A stretch of DNA of 58,579 nucleotides, from NCBI GenBank assembly GCA_013115145.1, contig JAAPAO010000169.1:1-58579 (forward strand), given 5' to 3'. This DNA is from Perkinsus chesapeaki. Its lineage: Eukaryota > Perkinsozoa > Perkinsida > Perkinsidae. Under the pieces are notes generated by a model. The model did no database searches and had not been told where the DNA came from. It saw only the letters and a list, made by a program, of their open reading frames with translations. Shown here in pieces: positions 37,306 to 47,959 of this stretch; within the stretch, counting starts at the first letter, position 1; the number at the start of each line of letters is the position of its first letter. The position numbers and the translations under genes are program-made.

Positions 37306-38687
37306 CTACTGTCGCTTCAATGGATGCTTTTTAGACCTCCTAAAGGTGACACCGACTGGACAATGATCCCCATGAGGAGCGAAATCCTCGAGGATGAAAG
37401 CGTCCTTCATTTTATCCATGGGAAAGCTTGGAGCCGCCAGGACATAGTCGAGTCTGAGGCCCCTGTTCTTGGGCTTATTACGAGCGCGGACGGACCAGTA
37501 TGAAAAGCAACCAGTGGCGTCGGGATGCATGTTGGCAAAGGTGTCGATGAAGCCTTGGGATGTATAGTGATCTCTGAACGACTGTCGCTCCTCGTTGGTG
37601 GTACCTGATAATAGAAGCTACCATCAAAACACTTTTATATTCGGCCTTTGTAAGTAGCCTACTACGAGCTGTACAATTGCTACGGTGCAGTTTTCGACAA
37701 ACAAGAGTACGCAATAGAGGCACATAATTAGGGAGGTGATCAAAACTATCGAAATGCCAGCGGGAAGGGCAATTCAGACAATACTCTACTGGAGTCGACA
37801 CTCTTTGAAAACAATCGTCATGCGACTTTCCACTCTTTATATACATGGCAGTTTAAAGGCTTACCAGCACTCTTTGGGATATGTGGCTTCTCGACGTTCC
37901 AGATGTCCACATCTCTATCAGCTACATTCATATCTCCCAATAATAGTGTGGGCTTATCGAGCCTCTCACAATACTTAGCCAACTTGGCATCAAAGCAGTC
38001 ATTTCCGGAGGTGCGATAGCCTAACCTGTTCAAGTCCTGGCCCGAGTTCGGCACGTAACATAGGACCACGGCCATGTCATCGAACTCCAGGGTAATGGCT
38101 CGTCCCTCTGGGTCTTCCTTTCCGTCAATCCCCAGCTTGGTTTCAAATTTACCAGCGCTCTTGCGGACCACAAAAGCTGTGCCAGAGTATCCCTTTTTGG
38201 CAGTGCAATGATTCCAAACAATCTCAACAGGACCCAAGACGTCCTCCACAGCCTCTCTGAGAAGATTGTCGCACTCGTCACACATGTCGTCGTTGGACAG
38301 CTTTATTTCCATCAGCCCGATGATGTCCGGCTGCTCCTTCTTACACAGGTCGACGAGTTCATGAGACTTATGGTTGAGGAGGGATCGAAGGGACCCCACG
38401 TTCCAGGCGAGGGCAGTGAAATCGTCCTTGCCCTTTTTGTGACGCTCAAGAGACGTCACGGGGATTTTCTCGCCTTTCTTGTTCACTTCCCCATAAGCGA
38501 CATTGACCACTTTGAGAGTGCTCTCGTTTTTCTTGGAATCAGCTGTGGACTTTCTGGTTGGCGCCTTGGTCCGCTTTTTCGGTTTAGAACTCTCAACAAC
38601 ATCAGCAACAGCTTTATCGGCGTTGGGCTTCTGAGGCGATTTGGTATCCTTCTTCTCCACGGAACGGGCTCGCTTCCTGGACGTCAT
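37306..38687 (-). CDS. AP endonuclease 1 (exonuclease III family)
   Basis: Base-excision repair nuclease that incises DNA at abasic sites, expected in nucleus or organelle. Two exons (38687-37865 and 37604-37306) join in frame from PKSAG to TTNEERQSF across a 260-nt intron, the longest simple intron resolved here. The N-terminal ~90 residues are Lys/Arg/Ser-rich (MTSRKRARSVEKKD), likely disordered with nuclear-localisation character. Catalytic motifs are present: AWNVGSL, IGLMEIKL (metal-binding Glu), GYSGTA, YVPNSG, GDMNVA (Asp/Asn), LRLDYVL and HGDHCP (Asp-His). Compared with APE1, the usual WNVDG has lost its Asp and GSDHCP is GDHCP; neither change removes the metal or nucleophile-activating residues. 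An upstream in-frame Met at 38912 is rejected because that frame runs through a tRNA gene. Confidence 0.88.
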
Positions 38688-38876
38688 GGTAAAGCAGGAG
38701 GTTGGATATCTATCAGGAACTCTGTATCGAAGAGGGACGGGAAGTGGCGGGCTCAAAGCGAAGCCACGACAAAATTTTGGTGCGAGAGGTATGCACCAGA
38801 GAGCGCTAAGCATATTTCCGCAACAACGCGAACGCGGCGATGAACTATGCGCCGATTCACATAGAGAATAAAATAC

Positions 38877-38947
38877 TGCGCCTGCCGGGAGTCGAACCCG
38901 GGTCACAAGCATGGGAAGCTTGTATGATACCGTTACACTACAGGCGC
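38877..38947 (-). tRNA. tRNA-Gly (anticodon CCC)
   Basis: Starts GCGCCTG at 38947 and closes with CAGGCGC plus discriminator A at 38877. The anticodon stem CAAGC/GCTTG encloses TTCCCAT (anticodon CCC, U33 present). The T-arm is CCGGG-TTCGACT-CCCGG. A and B boxes are intact and there is no intron. It is only about 190 bp upstream of the AP endonuclease start on the same strand. Confidence 0.93.
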
Positions 38948-39257
38948 TGCTGGAAACACGGTTGAATTGTAAGACTGGCCTTCATGGCCTTTCAGAATCC
39001 TCTGATTAAAGTCCTTCGGCCTCTAGCTCAAGCGCGTCCTAATCGTTTGAACAACCTGTCGATCATCTCGTAGTATATTCTGCGCACTAGCATGTCTTGG
39101 ATACAACGAACATGCTGTTATATATTAGGCGTAGTTGGCAGAGTCGCCAAATTTTCAGAGATCTTCGAAATGAACTGGGGCTAGAGATCCGGTCACCACT
39201 ACCCACTAAGACCTGGATCCCATCATTGGTAATGTAGTTCTGTTAAGTTGTTTGTCT

Positions 39258-42200
39258 ATGCCTGGTTTGGCGTCCAGAGTTCTTCTCAAAACATTAAAGT
39301 ACGGCGCTGTAGCAGGCGGAACCGCCATCGGAGGCTCATGTGCTTATATATACTTCAACACACCGGTAAGCCATGTCGAATTGCTTTCTGGTAACTGGGC
39401 TCTGGGGTCTATTGGGGAAAGCGAATTATAAGTTCTTTGTAGAACGCCATTCCCGCAAGCGCGTACCGGAAAACCATTCCACAGTTCGACCGAGCAAAAT
39501 CTCTGGATAAGCTGCGGCAAGAGAAGTACTCAATCTGAGCTATTTAGTATCTTCAACCTCTCCCTCAGGTTTGACGTTATTGTTGTTGGCGGTGGTGCTA
39601 CAGGTTCATCAATAGCGCTCGATGGAGCGTCTAGAGGCCTCAAGGTGGCCCTATTGGAGGCCGAGGACTTCGGCTCTGGCACTAGCAGTCGAAGTAGCCC
39701 ACTACTGAGCGATCATCTTCGTAATGCCGGCTAGGTACGAAGCTTCTTCATGGAGGCATTGGCTACCTAAAAGGCGCTATGATGGGCATGGATGGACAAC
39801 TGTTTAAAATGATTTACCAAGTAGCGCGGAGCATCGTTCACATTGTGTATCGTCAGTATCAGTCCGTACGGGAGCGGTCGCATATGTTACATGCTGCCCC
39901 CTATCTCACCCGACCAATGCCAATACTACTGCCTGCATTCTACCCCATGGAGGCCCTCCAGAGATGGATAGGCGTTAAACTGTACTACAGAGGATGGGGC
40001 GCTGCGGTCACCTGGAGGCAGGTTCGATGGAATGGCAAAAGTGATGTCCCTCTTCGACACAGGAGTTCCCAACTCCTTCTGGGTTAGCAAATCTAACACC
40101 AGGTTCATGGTAATAGGAGGATGGCCGGCATGTGGGATTTTGAGGGGGGCCGATGAATTCGCCACTAACTCGGGGAGCTTGAAGATGTCAACATTTCATA
40201 TTCATCGGATAACACTAAAGTATATATGTAAATGAAAATGAGTATACGGATATATTAAATGTGATGGGTTTTCGTCTCCCCCTAGTAACCTCTCATAGTT
40301 CTGGTAAATTTGGTTGATAAATGGCGGACTTGATGGTGTCAGTTCCCCCTATTAAAGAGCGAAGGCCTACTGGGCAGCATGCTCTACTACGACGGTCAAC
40401 TTAACGACTCCAGAATGAACCTTGCTATTGCAATGACCTCCACGGTACTATTCAATCTCCTATCAGAATCGGACCAATGGGCTCAGGTGGATGACTATAT
40501 AGAAGGATGGGTTCCAGCTACAGTAGCCAACCATGCCGCAGTGACGCACGTACTCAAGGATGAGCAAGGACGTTGCAATGCAGTGGAGTAATGCAAAGGA
40601 GGGCGGTATAGTTATATTACATTTGGATTCACCTCAATAAAGTCCCTATCGGTTTAATTCATCGGTCAAATTCGCTGCTCTATACCTATACGTATCACTC
40701 GATAGCCTCTACTGGTCAGTTGTCGATTGACAAAGCTCAGCAGCACCAACGGCTCGAACTCCCACGGCCCATTTTATGCTGGGACGCGTAGGCAAATTGC
40801 CAACCAGCGAGCTGCTCTCACTCAAGGTTTCGTAATTAGTTATAATTATATATCAAAAACTTGTTTATGTATAATTTCATATTGGTACCAATATGGTATA
40901 TCCACCATGGTGGATCTGGTATCACCTGGCCGGTCAAAGCCCAGCAAACCCTCCTATTGCTCATATACAGCAACCTGCTTTCACGGCACTTTTCGACAGG
41001 GTTAAAGATAGCTTAACCGGGGATAAGTTCCAAGTATCCGGCAAAGTTATCGTGAATGCTACTGGCGTCCGAGCTGATGCCCTTCGCCGAGATGCCAACC
41101 CAGATGCTGAGCCGAAGATAACAGTCAATGCTGGAGCGCATATGATTTTACCGAGGTACTACCGGGAGGGCGGATATCTTAGAAGTGGTCGAAAAGGGAT
41201 TGGCGGATTCTTCATTTCATTAAAGGGTCATGCACGTGGAATGTGGAGGTATTTGTTGAAGGAGATTATTTGTAGGTCATACGCACCGAGACCGTATGGG
41301 ATGATGATACCGGCAACAAAGAACAACAATGCTTTATTCTATTTCCCTTGGGAAGGTTAGCAAGTTGACCTATTTTGTATCTTGCACGCTTCAAGCTCAG
41401 GTAACACCCTTATCGGTACGGTGAATCACAGCGCTGATTTACTTGACTTGCCCCCACATCCGACCAGGGAGAGCTTGGATGTTATTATTGATGAGAGTAC
41501 GGAGTATCTTAGCTTGAACAGGGAAGATATCACAGAGGTCGGTTCGCGCTCCATCATTTCATAATCGACCACCGCACATCAGGACATAACCGCTGCATGG
41601 AGCGGAACCAGGCAGTTGTCCAGCGACCCGAACGACCCTCGTTTTGGGAAGGTGGGGAAATCTAATGGAATCTATTTTCTTCCAACTTAGGAGACTTCAG
41701 GACTTCCGCGGGCACCAAATTGTTGTGGATAGCAGCTCCGGTCTAATAAGCATATTCGGCGGAAACTGGACAACTTGCAGGTGGGTGGTGTAGGCGGAGC
41801 GAAGCATTTCATGAATTGTGTTTTTCTGCAGGCTGATGGCAGAGGATTGCGTCGATAGAGTCCTTGCTGAGCATCAAGGGGATGTTGTGGCGAAGTATCC
41901 TTGCCGAACCTACAAGTTGAGGCTTATTGGAAGTCAAGATCCACGGTAGGCTCAAAGAAGATCAACATCTCGGGGAGCAGAGGAACTACGAATGTGACGA
42001 GGTTCGCTAGTCGTCAGTGGAGTCGTTCCTTTGCCGTCGGCCCAGCCTGTTACGTACGAGTGATGGTTAACTGTGTAGGTTCCCATCGTGGCATGCAGAC
42101 TCATCATTAAGGGTTAAGAAAATGGCGATGGAACTACATAGGGAATATGGTGTTGATATCGATGGTAAGTGGGGAATGATCATCGATTCAAATTTCCCTA

Positions 42201-42750
42201 CTGCAGATTCAACTCACTTGGCGACTACGTACGGCGCGCTGGCCCCCACGGTTTGTGATTTCGGCAAGAAAACCAACAGTTTGAGTCCTTTGCTGCCGAA
42301 TCAGGTGATTGTGCAATTTGTCCCTTTTTTCCTCTATGTGCATTACTCGACCTTTCAGTCGTATCTTCGGACGGAGGTCCTGGTGGCGTGCGATCAGGAG
42401 ATGGCGGAATCGGTCACGGATGTTATTGCCAACCGAACGAGGATGGCCTTCACCGACCCTGTGGGGACCTTGGCAATTCTGCCCAATGTGAGCTTTCTAG
42501 CGAGTGCTAGCGACACGCGGTTGTGACACTCCTCCTTGTCCTCCTCCTTCAGATAGTTCAAGTGGTGGGAGATCGGAAGGGTTGGGATTTGGCCAGAAGG
42601 GAGGCGGAGGATAGGAAAGCGAGGATGCTCCTAAGTAGGATGACCTACGGCAGCAAGACTGCCTCCAATGGCGGAGCGGCGAAGATGAAGCGCCGGCGAA
42701 CTTACCGAGATGTTCCTAAAGTGGATGAGAGTGTCGAATCGACGAACTAA
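39258..42750 (+). CDS. Mitochondrial FAD-dependent glycerol-3-phosphate dehydrogenase
   Basis: Oxidises glycerol-3-phosphate to dihydroxyacetone phosphate and passes electrons to ubiquinone at the mitochondrial inner membrane. Start MPGLASRVLLKTLKYG gives a basic presequence followed by a hydrophobic AVAGGTAIGGSCAYIYF anchor. The FAD motif is VIVVGGGATGSSIALDGAS, then LLEAEDFGSGTSSRS. Family blocks follow in order: APYLTRPMPILLPAF, MLYYDGQLNDSRMNLAIAM, GKVIVNATG, FYFPWEG joined to NTLIGTVNHSADL across a 45-nt intron, LMAEDCVDRVL, then HLATTYGALAP and DVIANRTRMAF of the C-terminal domain. The basic tail ends VDESVESTN-stop at 42750. EF-hands of the animal enzyme are absent. Many short introns; not every exon border was checked. 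Confidence 0.88.
41356..41400 (+). repeat. 45-nt intron largely made of the dispersed 21-nt element
   Basis: This glycerol-3-phosphate dehydrogenase intron (GTTAGCAAG...GCTCAG) splices FPWEG to NTLIG in frame. Its core ATTTTGTATCTTGCACGCTT is the reverse complement of the protein C intron core at 23.7 kb. Flanks show AGGT at both ends. Confidence 0.65.
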
Positions 42751-43052
42751 TGCTGCCCATTTCACAGGTTTAACATTTGTTTGGATATAGTTTTTCAATT
42801 TCTATTGAGTCATTTGATGCTTTGCGTTTGGGCTGTAGGATTTCGGCTCACTTGTTCGAGAAGTCTCGCAGGCATCGGCCCGCTCCCCGAAATGATCAAT
42901 TGCGCTCTGTGGGATATGCCGGGGAGGAAAAATTCGCAAAATTGGGAAAAAATCTTTGATCGATTCGTGAGTTTCCCAAAAATAGTCGCCTTTGGTAAGA
43001 AAAATTCTATATTGCGGATTGTGAAGTGGTCCAGCATTTCGTACAGCCTTTG

Positions 43053-44910
43053 ATGAGTAACATGATAGCCATGTCGAGGCCGCCAGAGCCGCCGGCGGCA
43101 CCACCTCCCGCTGTTGTGAGTATGAGGAGCCCGTCGAGGGCCCCCACAACAGCCAGCGTTGGCCCAACTACACTACAACGTCGGAGCTGCTGCTGGGAGA
43201 CACGTAAGCTGAGAAGGCGATTTTGGAATTAAACTCTAATAACAGGTACAAGCCACGAGCGAGGATACTGTGGTTGCCCTCCTTCGAGAAGGGGGGGCCT
43301 TCGACTGCCGTTGCCGACTGCTTGCCAGCTATGTGATCAAACGGGAGGTCAAGCCGCCAGCCCTGGTGGGGGCACTACAGTGGACAATACACCTGGTCGA
43401 AGTAGTAGCGAAGAGGAAGCGGAGCGTGCAATGAAGAGTACCAAGAAGTTCATACCGCGGCCAGCAGCCCAAGTGGTGCACAAGAGCGCACCATGCAAAG
43501 CTAGCGGAGGGTATCTTGATGCTGATCGGGGAGTATCTGAGGACACCACCGCCGGAGAAAATTCGTTGCGCAGTGAAAGAAGCAGTTGTGATTGTGACGC
43601 TGCGCCGCCGGCGGTGGAGGCCGCGAAATCCCCAGAGTGGGCAAACAGCGATCCGCCGATTAAGCGGCCAGAAGATTTCTCGAAGACGAAGTTGTTCTTG
43701 CCCGTTCCCGTAATGTTCCTCAAAGCAGTCTGTAGTATGTATGAAGGTTGTTGCTCTTCAGATTCGACCGGTTCAAGGGTTCCTTTGTAACCAAGTCCTC
43801 ACTGATACGGAGGTACCTTCCTATGGCTTAAGCCCAGTCAGTGTGCCGGGTGAAGATACTCCAGTGGACCAGGAGGCTGTTGCAGCTTTTGATAGGCTAA
43901 GGTAAGGGAATGACAAATAGCGAAATGGTTATGGCGTTTGTTTTTCATCCTCACGAACCTGGTTCGATCCGAGGGTATGTTTTTGGCTTTTTAGATTTAT
44001 GGCAATAGGAATATCCGAGACGTCTGGTGTTCACGTAAGACTCCATTATGGAGACCGAAAGCTAGTTAACGCCAATTCTGAAAAATATAAAGTACCGGCT
44101 CTGGGGTTCGAACCTGCGTTCCTTTTTGATATCCCAAATCAGACTCAAGTGGCAGAGCTCAGGCAGCGTTGGGCGCCAGAAAATTGTCCTATTCGCCGCA
44201 AGACCCGAGGGTATCACTCAAGAAGCACAACATTTGATGGTCTTGACAGTGGAGCTGGTCTAGCAGGCATGTCCGTACCCTTCTGGCCAGCGAGCGCTCG
44301 ATACGGCAGTGCCAGTCAGAGGTACAGTGGAGTAACGACTGGTAGAAATAAACGAGCTACCATAGGACGCCGAGGAAGAAGCCCGAATGGAGGTAAGGGC
44401 AGTTTGAGGTAGTGGTGATGAAGCTTGGATGCTTATTCGACAGATCTTCGACAAAGGTCAACGGCAACAATGGGTATAATTGGGTATAACCGTCGACATC
44501 GAAAGCAACAAGTTAAGTCATTAATGCAAGGTGGTGGTGGAGGAGGCCGTTCAAGAAGGGCCTCTTCGACAGGGCCGATATATAATAGAGGACAACCTGT
44601 AGGAACTATCACCACCCCATGTGTTGATGAGAGTGCTCCCACAAGAGATCGTTATTCGACGAATCTGTCGAGCTGCAGGCAAGATTACTGTGGATGGTGT
44701 GTCTGGGAATGGCGTTGCTGTTTAGGTTATTCTGAAGTCGATCGAGATGGAAATACGATTGTTAGCAAGATTTTGGCGCGTGAAAGGATCACGATCGATT
44801 TTGTCTTACCCTGTTCTCATTTTCTTAACTTGTCATCATACTGTACCCAAAGCGGGCTTATCTCCCTCCTAGTGGTTGCCGCCGCCTGCAGTCATCGTGG
44901 AATAGAGTAA
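43053..44910 (+). CDS. Arg/Ser-rich unrecognised protein H
   Basis: Starts MSNMIAMSRPPEPPAAPPP, just after an acceptor-like site. Exons chain in frame through introns 43204-43245, 43728-43761, 43902-43994, 44035-44142 and 44393-44443. Products of the junctions include AAFDRLR to FMAIGISETSGVH to TQVAELRQRW and SPNG to DLRQRSTATM, ending at stop 44910. The protein is Pro/Ala-rich, then acidic Ser-rich (GRSSSEEEAERA), then basic (GRRGRSPNG and a Gly run), with a Cys/Trp cluster (DYCGWCVWEWRCC) and a hydrophobic C-terminus. Composition suggests a largely disordered protein, possibly RNA- or chromatin-linked; this is inference. Two introns carry B-boxes. The last part of the frame may not be coding. 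Confidence 0.45.
43902..43994 (+). repeat. 93-nt intron with A-box and B-box
   Basis: Protein H intron from GTAAGGG to TTTTTAG. TAGCGAAATGG fits the pol III A-box consensus and, about 35 nt on, GGTTCGATCC is a B box. Spacing is tRNA-like. No anticodon arm was recognised. The flanking exons join in frame (phase 2). Confidence 0.65.
44035..44142 (+). repeat. 108-nt intron with B-box
   Basis: The next protein H intron, from GTAAGACTCC to AAATCAG, contains GGGGTTCGAACCTGCG. Splicing joins ETSGVH to TQVAEL in phase 0; reading through instead gives an open but tRNA-like segment. Confidence 0.6.
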
Positions 44911-46871
44911 TCGATGAGATACTCTAATTTTACTTCTTACCAAAAAAGAGATAATATTCTATTTGCCAAAGAAGATATAGCAACAATAACTCAACTTGAT
45001 ATAGATCATCATTACCACTATCCTTCACAAGTTGTTGCTATTCACTCTGCTAGTATGTTGGCTCCCTCATAACCCTCGTCTATTCATATGTTCGAAGAGT
45101 TCCTATATTTCTTGTGCTGTATCTATTGTTGCTGCACTTAGTAATTCTAGTACGACCGTTGCTGTAGCTCAGCCAGGAGTAGCAGCAGCAGCTTCATTTG
45201 GTCCATATGGGCCACGCTTCGCTGCACTCTTTCTACACTGCTAAGTGTCTCAACACGTGGCTCGATATTGGTGCAGTACTACGGTACGCGCAAACAATAT
45301 AGATTGTTTTTGATACTTTGTCGTTTCTATTTGTAAGTCTGGGCATGTTGGGCGCCCTTTAGACTATTTGAATTGTCGAAGCGATGTTAAAGCATCAAAC
45401 AGGGTTCCTCTCGATCACGAGCTCGATTTGTGTTAGCTATAGTTTGAGTCAAGTGTAAATCGGGAAACCTTCCCAAAGCCCAACTTCACCTAAACGCAAC
45501 ACAATTCATTGTGCGAGACAACCATGCACTCCAGCATTACTCGTCAACCAACTCATACTCATCCGGAAAGCAGATAAGTATTTCGTGTCGTTCGAGCTGC
45601 GAGTGTTTATGACAATGACACCTAACTGGACTAGGATAATAGACTTTGTTGCATAGCCGAACTCAGTAGTGACAAAGATGATTATGAATAATTCAGCTTT
45701 GCTGCAAACGGCTGTTAGCGAGTCGACAAGCGCGAAGACAATGTCGTCGATATCTTATTGTTCGACACATGTTACAGGTGTGAGGCCAACTCTTAATACT
45801 GGATTTAAGTCTGGTTGTCTCCTCATACCGCAAGGGCCTGATTGTAAGAATGTATCGAGGTGTTGATTGACACTTTCAGTACCTGCGGGTTCCCCAGATC
45901 ATCCCGCTGAATATAACGGTAGCCGCTCCCGCCCCAAGTCGGTCCCCAACTGTTGAGGATCTTCAAAAACCTCGAACAACATAATGCGAGGCGGCTGGAA
46001 ACAAGAAATTACCCAACGCCTCCCGGGGATTGCCCGTTACCAACAACAGAGACTCCGTAATTCATCACCCCTTCTCTCATGACAACTCGCTCAGTGACAT
46101 CATCGCAGATGGAATTTAACAGTTTATGATTTCAAGCATGTAGTTCCGGAACCGGGAAGCTGATGCATGGATGCAATGTGCCTTCATTGCTTTATGCCTT
46201 ATGCAAATGGAGACTTGCCCTTCTGCGACGGCGCTACCCAATGTTGTTCATTCATTGGGGTAACTTCAAGCCATCCTTCGATGTCACCTTTCTGAGAAGC
46301 AGACTCTCAATTGGACACGTAACTTTGCGCTACCGAATGGAACGCGAGCGGTAATCAACTCCTTACCTTGATACACTGATGATCAGTGACTGATCGAATC
46401 AACAATATCCTGTTTGCATTTACCAGCTTCAGCGTCTCGGGGATGGGAATTACGATAACACTTTCTCCTTCACACTTTCTCCCTCACGGATCCACTTTAT
46501 TTAACTTCTTAGCCTCCAGCACAGATGTATGGGATAGTAAGCACCGTGCGAAATGGCATTCGAAGGCTGGCAACCCGATGGATATTAACCTTCGTACTCA
46601 ACGCCACTATCATTACTATCGAAACCTATCAAATAACTGGCCTACGGGGAGATGAGGATGATCCCAGGAAGCCGTCCTCTTACCGGCAAGGATCGTATCA
46701 CAAGAGCCCTCAGCCAAGTATGCATATTGTTCTAGATCGAAGTGCGTACGCAGGGTTTCAAGCTCCCAGGAGGATTATAATTGAATTCCATCAAGACTGC
46801 CGAGTTAAGGTCAATTACCTCGAATCGTATCATACCGTGTACATAGCCCATGTTTCCTTGATGGGTCGCAT

Positions 46872-46920
46872 ACGAGCTGACGGGGACTTCGTAGAGTCTA
46901 CGAAGTCCCCGTCAGCTCGT
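46872..46920. repeat. 49-nt perfect palindrome
   Basis: Two 24-nt arms are exact inverted copies around a single G. Directly downstream lie CTACGACGTAG and CTACGAATCGTAG, two shorter near-perfect palindromes. As RNA this would be a very stable hairpin. Confidence 0.9.
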
Positions 46921-47828
46921 CGCCTATGCACGTGTAACCTACGACGTAGACTACGAATCGTAGTGGAAGGGGCGGCTTTGCATAACACCCACGGTCACAT
47001 TTAACTTCCCCAGATCACAAGTAAGTCTACTGGCTGCGCCAGTGGTTACTATTTCGTCTGTTGCATATTCCGACAATAGTAACTTCGATTTCGACGGGCG
47101 AACAAAATTAGCGTTAACATTCTCATTTTATTAGCAACTTCAATATACCCTGGGTGGTGGTAGTGGTGGTTTAGTAAACTTCAATTTCGACACATACTTC
47201 CAAACTCGACAACCTTGAATTGGAAATAGAAGCCAAAGCCATGGCCATGCACGTACCTTTACTCTCAAGGCGAATGCTTGATTTGGGAAGAGGTGGTTGT
47301 GGGCCAGAACTCCTGGCCCTTCACGGGCCGCTAGTACAAAACAATCCTAGGGCCCCATGCGAAGTTTCATAGCTAATCATCAGCAATAAATCGGTCACAT
47401 CACATACAGCTAATCTTGTAACCTTGAGGTTATGCACGGAAACGCTTTTACTAACATGTAGTCCGATAACGAGTTCCTGGCAAAAAAACACCATCAACAT
47501 CTCTTTAGCCCCATCGCTATGCTCGAAAACATATTAGCTCCATACCATTAGCTGGCAACTCCATAAACCGCTTTACCCTACTTCACCACTGAATATGAGC
47601 CACGCTCATGGTCAGCTACGTATTATTACACCTAACTATTGAAGAGTGAACATGAGGCTGCAACGAGTCTTCGAAGACATACCAGCTCTTAGCTAATACT
47701 TCCGTTATTCCCAGTAAGTGCTTATTGCCTATGATGTCGAACATCCGCACATTCTGCTTTTTCCCTTATTAAAGCTCAGTCACGCCAGACTTTTGTGACA
47801 GAATATGCCATCTGCACGCGTAGATTCT

Positions 47829-47865
47829 ACCGAATTTCGGTCTACGCCGTAAACCGAAATTCGGT
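47829..47865. repeat. Inverted repeat, 13-nt arms
   Basis: ACCGAATTTCGGT and ACCGAAATTCGGT surround an 11-nt loop. Each arm is itself nearly palindromic. It lies about 95 nt upstream of the aspartic protease-like start codon. Confidence 0.8.
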
Positions 47866-47959
47866 CACCGAATATGAGCACAATCAGGAATATCATCGAG
47901 TATGGTGTCTGTATTATTGGTGTCCTTTTCAGTTCCGTAACGAGCTCGGTATCGGTGCC

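Larger units (their letters stand above)
44911..47959. other. No supported gene; low-complexity and palindrome-rich stretch
   Basis: Several open frames exist, for example a 33-residue exon-like piece after an acceptor at 45881 (YLRVPQIIPLNITVAAP) and frames at 46386-47004 that run through a perfect palindrome. None has a recognisable domain, start context or consistent exon chain. I do not call a gene here. Confidence 0.35.

Noticed and set aside
38688-38912. Upstream start for the AP endonuclease at 38912
   Set aside because: The frame passes through the tRNA-Gly gene and gives a Pro/Arg-rich leader without family support; the ATG at 38687 fits better.
45881-46040. Resemblance to the 5' end of large-subunit rRNA (CCCGCTGAATATAA)
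   Set aside because: The match does not extend beyond about 20 nt; the following sequence lacks conserved rRNA blocks.
46160-46330. CDGSH iron-sulfur motif (PFCDGAT) in one frame
   Set aside because: The conserved His is missing, the upstream Cys spacing is wrong, and there is no supporting exon structure.
47795-47959. N-terminal extension of the aspartic protease-like frame from a GTG codon
   Set aside because: Eukaryotic initiation at GTG is unlikely, the segment contains an inverted repeat, and the Met at 47960 begins a good signal peptide.
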